The notes under the pieces were generated by a model, which did not search any database, was not told the origin of the DNA, and saw nothing but the letters and a program-made list of their open reading frames with translations. A stretch of DNA of 64,000 nucleotides, from contig CM022673.1 of assembly GCA_012295275.1 (NCBI GenBank), forward strand, positions 10,682,288 to 10,746,287, in the 5' to 3' direction. Source of the stretch: Chrysomallon squamiferum. Lineage: Eukaryota > Mollusca > Gastropoda > Neomphalida > Peltospiridae. The number at the start of each line of letters is the position of its first letter. Position 1 is the first letter of the stretch. A program made the translations under genes and the position numbers. Shown in pieces: positions 58,576-64,000 of the stretch.

Positions 58576-60081
58576 TCTGTGACAGAATCATGGATCTGGG
58601 TTTTGCTGGTATAATTAAAACTCAGAGCACATAATTCATATAAAGTTTTAACTTCTTGATTAGCTTTAGTGTTCACTTAAACATTCTCAATTTTGACATC
58701 TCCAATATCTGCAGTGACCAATTTCACCATCCCAGTACACAGAATCCTAACAGAATATCTACAGTTATGTATTATAATTTTGATGATCCACTGCAAAGCC
58801 TGGATAATTTCTACTTCTAACCTAAGTTCAAATTTTTATCATGAAATGACACTATCAACCTCAGCAGTGAAGAGGTTAAGTAGAAATTATTTATCTGATT
58901 ACGCAAGAAATTACATACACACATTATATATGGTAATACACAGAGAACAGGTAATGGATTTCTTTTGTAACACCATGCTCATTGTCAACATGGAAAGTAA
59001 AAATTAATTTGGTGGATGGTATATCAGCAGATACTGGTATTTGTGATAAAAAATAAATGAAAAAAAAAAAAAAAATACTTGATATGAAATGAAGCCTTTC
59101 CAGTAATGGTAACTGATCTAATTGTGAGTTCTTTCCAATAATAATACTTGACAAAATTTAACTGTGATATTACAAGTACCAGTATCTGCTGATATATCAT
59201 ACACAAGATTAATATTTACATTTTGTGTTGATAATTCACAAAACGTCACAAAAGCAACCCATTATTTATTCTCTGTGTATTACTATCACCTATTAGCAAC
59301 AACTGGTCTACACAATTAATGTATCTTCCCAACATAATCTGAATAAAGGTATAAACTAAAATTTTACCTGCCTGTAATGTCGTCTTTCCATTAATGACAA
59401 GTGATATAAGTTAACAGTGATATCACAATACTGAGCAATTTGAGATTTCATTTATAATTTTATTGGGGAAGACCAGCAGTAATAAAATATTTCCTGTTAT
59501 TATTAACACACTCATATAAACAGTTTCTTAGATAAGCAGATACCATAAAAACTTCTAACTAAAATATTATAATTTGTCACATTTATCATTGAAATACCCA
59601 TAACTGTAAAATAAATAAAAATATACACTATAATTTATGTTATATAAGTACAGTTTATAATTAAATTATCACATATGTTATATCAATTATCATATATCAT
59701 TTATATGAGTATTTTACAAGAAAGCATTTTGTTTGCTATTATTATTATTAAAAACATTGTCATTTTTCACAGTAACATATAATTTATCTGATCCACTGCT
59801 GAAACTGCTACTTAATAAATAATTATTACAAAATTTCGATTTGAATTACTGTTTATTACATAATTTAGTCAAGCAAGTGTATCCACTGGTATTTACCATT
59901 CTTTTGTTTGTCAAGCGTACTTTTTTTTTCTTTTTTTAAGAAGAAAAAATCTACGACATTCGTATTTGTATTTGAAAAGATTGACACTTCGTTGATATAC
60001 TTGTATATTTTTCTAGATTAATTAATAATCCATACCTTCATTTGTAAATAAGCTCCATAATCTGGAAAATAGGAGACCCAT
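52699..60081 (-). CDS. ARL5B: ARL5B-like ADP-ribosylation factor-like GTPase
   Basis: Seen: six exons in gene order 60036-60081, 56575-56635, 54812-54959, 53694-53777, 53266-53417 and 52699-52747. They total 540 nt (179 aa plus stop), the same length as human ARL5A and ARL5B. The start is [18 protein letters not shown], with Gly2 for N-myristoylation and an amphipathic N-terminal helix. GTPase motifs are P-loop GLDNAGKT, switch [14 protein letters not shown], switch II WDIGGQE, NKQD and CALTGEG. The end is [12 protein letters not shown]. Word choice (LWSLF, YQFLMNEVV, ITKEELY, IKGCM) is closer to ARL5B than ARL5A. Known: ARL5 acts at the trans-Golgi network and recruits the GARP tethering complex. 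It is head-to-head with LAGE3 and convergent with VPS18. Intron 1 is 3.4 kb and intron 2 is 1.6 kb. Confidence 0.97.
53880..54135. repeat. Minisatellite in ARL5 intron 3, unit about 36 bp
   Basis: About seven units of TCAGTAAATCATTTGGTATG then ATGTATCATTATT. They give an artefactual plus-strand ORF with [10 protein letters not shown] repeats, which I do not consider coding. Confidence 0.9.
54935..55935. repeat. Degenerate tandem array seeded by the ARL5 exon 3 acceptor edge
   Basis: The first unit is the exon 3 edge itself (plus strand ACAACCTCATTCATTAAACT then ATAAAT). Two similar units follow at about 55020-55180 (ACATTATTCATTAACTATAA then ATG, ATGAACATGATATAATAAC). More decayed units carry ACAACCTCGTTCTGTAAAT, ACAAGCTCATTTACAAAACT, AGACCTCGTTTATAAAAT and ACAACCTTATTCTTTAAACC. 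In total there are about ten units over 1 kb of intron 2. Confidence 0.75.
56636..60035 (-). other. ARL5B: ARL5 intron 1
   Basis: No coding exon was recognised. It holds (TG)n at about 58523-58571, a less AT-rich stretch at about 57100-57560 without identifiable origin, and an inverted repeat at 59004-59213. Confidence 0.6.
59004..59213. repeat. Inverted repeat, about 45-bp arms, in ARL5 intron 1
   Basis: The left arm 59004-59048 (core TATATCAGCAGATACTGGTA) is the reverse complement of the right arm 59168-59213 (core TACCAGTATCTGCTGATATA) with a few mismatches, separated by about 120 bp. It could be a MITE or a fold-back. No clear target-site duplication was seen. Confidence 0.8.
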
Positions 60082-60489
60082 CGTCAAAATTAAGATACAA
60101 ATTAAATAATAAAATGTCAACGTTTCAATTAACTGGAGAAAACGGCATTCCTTAGAGAATAGACTTCTTTAAAATGAATGTATCACCGTGTATATTTCCG
60201 CCATATTGTCATGATCACTAATGAATACAGTAAAAGAAAACCGTCTTAATGTTCATACAGACAATGAATATCGTTTTTCTAAAGAAAGCAATCCAACTCT
60301 TCTTTCCTGACACGATATACCGGATATGAAGTCATTCGCCGTTTCCTGTTTTAGACTGGTCTTTCATTTGATTTTGGAACCAGTTCATTGTTTCGAGCAA
60401 CGCTTGTTTGTTGTTCTGGCTTTGATTACGAGAGTTTATCATCAAATATATAAAATACATAAAATCAAAGTAGTGAGATTGCATCCAGA
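60082..60489. promoter_or_regulatory. Compact bidirectional promoter, ARL5 (minus) and LAGE3 (plus)
   Basis: Only 408 bp separate the two divergent start codons. The interval contains an ETS/GABP-like ACCGGATATG at 60319-60328 and a YY1-like CCGCCATATTG at about 60199-60209. These motif types are common in metazoan bidirectional housekeeping promoters. Both 5' UTRs must fit here unless there are unseen upstream exons. Confidence 0.65.
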
Positions 60490-61557
60490 ATGAGTGATGA
60501 AAATAAATTAAGCGTGTATCCTTTTATAATTTAGTAAAACGCAATAAAGGAAAATAATGTACATATCACCAGGTCCCAAATGCTAATATGTACAAGTCCA
60601 GAAACGTTATTCTAATTTTCTGTGAACATAATTATTAATTGTGATCATTAACTGATTAAGATTATTAATATTATAACCATTAATCATTTAGTGATAATAA
60701 AATTAAACACCATGACGCATATACTTTAAAGTGTATCACACAACCTTTACAAATAATGCTGAGGAGAGAAAATAAAAATTTGCTCATGGTATTTTGGTTA
60801 CAAAAATTACTATATTGTGTGGCAATAACATTCTAAATGTGAGTCCTTTATAATATTTTCAAAATGTTTTAAAATTAATTAAATTATTTATGTTTATTTA
60901 TTTTATCTTTGAGCATGCAGGTAATTAAAAATTATATTCAGTACATATTTTCCATCATGGATTAAGTGATTTGAAAGTTCCTTTTCCATCAGAACGTTAT
61001 GCCGAAATTGCATATAAATCTTTGAATGTTGACAAGGAGCCTAAGAGAGGAGGTGTGGAAAGGACGTTGATACTTAAAGAAAATATTTTGCATGTGTAAG
61101 ATAGAAATTTATTACAATTTAGAAAAAAATGTTTTTAAATAAGAAATAAAAATAAAGTAAAACAGAGCACACTTTACATTAACATTATGGAATTATAGAT
61201 GTTCATAGCAGAAACATTTATGTAAAGCGACTTATGAGCTCATCTAATTGTGACATTTGTGACATGGATTCATTAACGTATATCTGTGCTTTGAATATAC
61301 AAAATTATGATTAAAATAATACAGTTTGTAATTGATTAATTAATCATAACAGACTCATAATTCAATATTTTTCTGTTTGTAAACTGTCTAATGAAATCTT
61401 TTTTGACTTCCAAGTTACTAATCCATGATTATATTTTTTTTATTTCAGACATTTTGCTGCCTTAGAAGCTCGCAAACTTCGAGTTAGTGTCAATTCATTC
61501 ATGGATCATATTATGCTAGTAATTGATACACTGTATCAGTTTGGACCACCAAGATAG
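60490..61557 (+). CDS. LAGE3: LAGE3/Pcc1 subunit of the EKC/KEOPS complex
   Basis: Seen: exons 60490-60515, 60967-61095 and 61449-61557, total 264 nt (87 aa plus stop), which suits a Pcc1 domain. The protein begins MSDENKLSVDLKVPFPSERY and continues AEIAYKSLNVDKEPKRGGVE, TLILKENILHVHFAA, ARKLRVSVNSFMDHIMLV and LYQFGPPR. VPFPSERYAEIAYKSL, LRVSVNSF and QFGPP are Pcc1/LAGE3 hallmarks. Known: Pcc1 dimerises in KEOPS, which makes N6-threonylcarbamoyladenosine at position 37 of ANN-reading tRNAs. The exon 1-2 junction was chosen because only the acceptor at 60966 keeps the frame with the GTATCCTTTT donor. The alternatives at 60920 and 60936 hit stops or the wrong phase. The N-terminal 8 residues are therefore less certain than the rest. 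Confidence 0.9.
60516..60966 (+). other. LAGE3: Likely U12-type intron, LAGE3 intron 1
   Basis: The 5' splice site GTATCCTTTT is a full match to the U12-type donor consensus. The branch-like TTTTCCATCA at 60948-60957 lies 9 nt from the AG at 60965-60966, and there is no polypyrimidine tract. The branch match is only partial. Confidence 0.65.
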
Positions 61558-61720
61558 CATCAACATGTTTGTTGTTTATGTATGAAACTGACTAGTTGAG
61601 AGTAATTGATACATCAGTGTATCAAACTGGACTGCCTAGATAGCTCATGCTATTTCTTGTTCACATTTGAAACAATGAATATTTCTGTAATGAACACCCA
61701 GGATCAGTTTGACCCCCAAG

Positions 61721-61998
61721 CAGTGGTGTGCAGGGGGAGGCAAAGGAGCAGTGGCCCCAGGCATCCAAAAGGGGGAGGCATCCAAAAGGGCGGGCATCCA
61801 ATCAGAGAAAAGAACTTAATAAATCTGGTTGATTTATATTTAAATTGAATAAAGTATATATTTTTTTTTCATCTATGTTTACACATTCAGAATATCTTAC
61901 TTTCTGATGTTTCTCAGTACTAGACTGTATACTTGAGTCTTTGGGGCATACAGTCAAGGAGTTTTCCCTGGGCATCACCTTACGTCTGTATGCCACTG
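61721..61998. mobile_element. Non-autonomous hAT-like element
   Basis: The left end is CAGTGGTGTGCAGGGGGAGG followed by GGCCCCAGG. The reverse complement of the right end is CAGTGGCATACAGACG, so 10 of the first 13 terminal bases agree. The flanking octamers CCCCCAAG (61713-61720) and TCCCCAAA (61999-62006) look like a worn 8-bp target duplication. CAGTGG termini with G-rich and GGCCCC sequence are typical of hAT elements. No transposase remains. It is much more GC-rich than its surroundings. Confidence 0.7.
61818..61823 (+). terminator. Candidate LAGE3 polyadenylation signal inside the hAT-like element
   Basis: AATAAA lies 260 nt after the LAGE3 stop, with a second at 61848-61853 followed by a T-rich tract. 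If used, the transposon would supply the LAGE3 poly(A) signal. Tentative. Confidence 0.35.
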
Positions 61999-62840
61999 TC
62001 CCCAAAACAGCATGAACAAAGCCAATATGGTTTTTTGTGAAACAGTGATAGTTTTGGCAACAAGACAATAAATGATTTTGTACCACCAAAAATAGCATTA
62101 AGCTTTTCATTTTACATTTTTGGTAACCGGTGCTAGAGATCAGTTGGAACCATAAAGATGGAATCAGTTACGTTTTATTCATCGTTCATGAAAACAATGT
62201 TTGGTAACCATTACAGTAGATCATTTTGTTCCACCAAAGATAGCAGCAATTTTTACATTTTAAATAATGAATATTTTGGGTAACCAGTGCTATAAATTAA
62301 TTGGACAAGATTGGATCAAACAATGAGTTGTGTTTTTTTCAATGAAAAAATGTTTTATTTACCATTACAGTTTATCATTTTGTACCACCAAAAATTACTG
62401 TTTTTCATTTTAAAAAGTAAATGTTTTTGTAACAAATGCTACGGACTAATTTAATCCATGAAACAATCAGTTATGTTTTACATATGGATTCATTTGGACT
62501 GATTGCATTAAATAATTAATTTTAAGAAATTGGTAACCAATATAAAGGATCATTTTGAACAAACAAGAGCATGGAACAGTTAGTTTTGTTTTTATTACAG
62601 TTATATGAATTCATTTGGATCAAAAAGATACCATGAAATAATGTTATTGTTTCTTTTATGACATAATGAGTTTTAAGGTAACTGATTTAATTGATCAAGT
62701 TCACCACCCATACTGGGAACAGTTGGACCATCTAGAAAAAATATATTGTAAATATTTTATTTATGAACAATTAATGTTTTGGTCACAGTAAAATGGGTGA
62801 ATTAATTTGGTCAATTGACATGATAAGAAGCAGTTTGTAT

Positions 62841-63581
62841 TAGGAAAACAATCAGTATCAAACTTTAGCATATGATTATAAAGCATTTTTCATTTTTATT
62901 ATTTTTATTATTATTATTATCACAGGTAACAGTTTGAATAAATTAAATAATAAATGTTCCAAAAATGCAGCATAGAATTAAATGATGGAGTAATAATCAT
63001 CTCTTCATCTTGAATGAAATATTAGCAGCAAATCAGTGTATGGTTTATATTAATGATATGTGTTTTAAAAATATATTAATAGCATTTTATTATTTGTTTA
63101 TTTATTTAATAGCATTATGTTTTAAATTTAAAGAAAAAAGTCTAAATAAATATTTTATTTCAGCTTCTTTTTTCTTATTAATAAAAAATAATTAAACGTT
63201 TCACGAAATTTATTATTTTTATTTGATTACAGAGTTATTTCCCTTGGACTGCTATCGAATGGTTTTTCTTTGCATTAATTTAAATAATTTTTAGACAAGT
63301 TAAATCAAAAAGTCAGAAATTGATAAAATATAAATATTTTTAAAATTATTATTCATTCATTAATTTTGTGAGAAGCTTTCGGGGGCCAATATATATCTAA
63401 AAAAATAAAAATAAATAAATATATATATAATTATGATGAGACCTTAAACGTTCTTGGGTGGCGATTATATGTTGGTTTTTTTAAAAAAATAATTATTATA
63501 TGTAATTCCAAGTATTTGTTTAATGACATGTCAGTTCATTTAATATAAACAGTGGCAGCATATTACTACTACTACTACCAC

Positions 63582-63614
<33 letters not shown>

Positions 63615-64000
63615 CGACGACGACGATATGAAAATGTAGTAATTTAATTTGGTGGGTCACGAAATACAATAGATTAAACATACTAAAAACTCTGCAGGCT
63701 CCTCAATTAGAAATACGATTTTTAAAAAAAATGTTATTTGTTCATTGCCGTGGAGGGAAACACGCTCCCAGTGTTGTTACACTACTGACCGAGTGCTGAC
63801 GGAACCTAAAAATATCATCATTGCGGAACCGAAGAGGTTGGATGCTTCCGTCGATAGTGATTCAAACAATCGTTATACCAAAGGTGGAGAACACCTTTGT
63901 GAATTTTACCATAGTGTGAATCTATTAACCCTAACAATACTATGGTTAAAACCTGTAATCGATATTTTTCTTTAGTTCTTTTGTTTTCAACAGTGTTTTT
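62841..64000. other. Right-end non-coding stretch with a GC-richer patch
   Basis: Mostly AT-rich sequence with (ATT)n at about 63577-63613. From about 63745 to 63960 the composition becomes clearly less AT-rich, and a 76-codon open frame starts at 63745. Neither strand shows a family I recognise. It could be the promoter or first exon of the next gene, or a repeat fragment. Confidence 0.4.

Larger units (their letters stand above)
61520..62840 (+). repeat. Degenerate tandem array derived from the last LAGE3 exon
   Basis: The founder is the coding end (GATACACTGTATCAGTTTGG, ACCACCAAGATAGCA). The next copy at about 61601-61650 reads GTATCAAACTGGACTGCCTA then GATAGC. Further copies carry AGATCAGTTGGAACCATAAA, AGATCATTTTGTTCCACCAA, TTTATCATTTTGTACCACCA, GATTCATTTGGACTG, GGATCATTTTGAACAAAC and GAATTCATTTGGATCAAAAA. 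Units are about 80-100 bp with GGTAACCA-type blocks between. A hAT-like element interrupts the array. It probably forms much of the 3' UTR. Confidence 0.75.

Noticed and set aside
60914-60947. Alternative LAGE3 exon 2 acceptors at CATGCAG (60920) and TTCAG (about 60936)
   Set aside because: From the GTATCCTTTT donor they lead to in-frame stops or the wrong phase.
61606-61848. 80-codon frame after LAGE3
   Set aside because: It spans the boundary between the exon-derived array and the hAT-like element, so it is a chance frame.

Overview
This is intron-rich animal nuclear DNA. It is very AT-rich and crowded with microsatellites and minisatellites, and its exons are short (26-258 nt). The exon-encoded proteins match conserved metazoan families. 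An invertebrate is likely, and a mollusc or other lophotrochozoan is my best guess, with low confidence on the taxon. There are no bacterial operons, CRISPR arrays or phage genes. I rebuilt four protein-coding genes exon by exon by hand from splice sites, phase matching and family recall.

Layout: (1) 99-24179, minus strand: SBF1/SBF2 (MTMR5/MTMR13), a DENN-GRAM-pseudophosphatase Rab exchange factor. Thirty coding exons (about 1398 codons) are visible; the 3' end lies off the left edge. Exon 24 carries an apparent one-base insertion that breaks the frame. (2) 25817-43638, plus strand: VPS18, the RING-containing core subunit of HOPS/CORVET, complete in 28 coding exons (983 aa). (3) 43639-52698: convergent non-coding interval with no gene seen. 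(4) 52699-60081, minus strand: ARL5B-like small GTPase, complete in 6 exons (179 aa). (5) 60490-61557, plus strand: LAGE3/Pcc1 subunit of the EKC/KEOPS tRNA-modification complex, 3 exons (87 aa). (6) 61558-64000: a decayed tandem array derived from the last LAGE3 exon, a hAT-like element, and a small GC-richer patch at the right end.

SBF/VPS18 and ARL5/LAGE3 are head-to-head pairs. The ARL5/LAGE3 start codons are only about 0.4 kb apart, which suggests a shared promoter. SBF, VPS18 and ARL5 all act in endosome, lysosome or Golgi traffic; LAGE3 is unrelated (t6A tRNA modification).

The most unusual signal is a recurring pattern. Exon edges (terminal codons plus splice site or stop) are copied into neighbouring non-coding DNA as diverged tandem repeats, in all four genes. 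Two introns (VPS18 intron 10 and LAGE3 intron 1) also look like minor-spliceosome (U12-type) introns. Other notable items are long complementary (TC)n/(AG)n tracts bracketing VPS18 exon 13, a perfect 31-nt-arm palindrome, and a Tigger-like transposon remnant.
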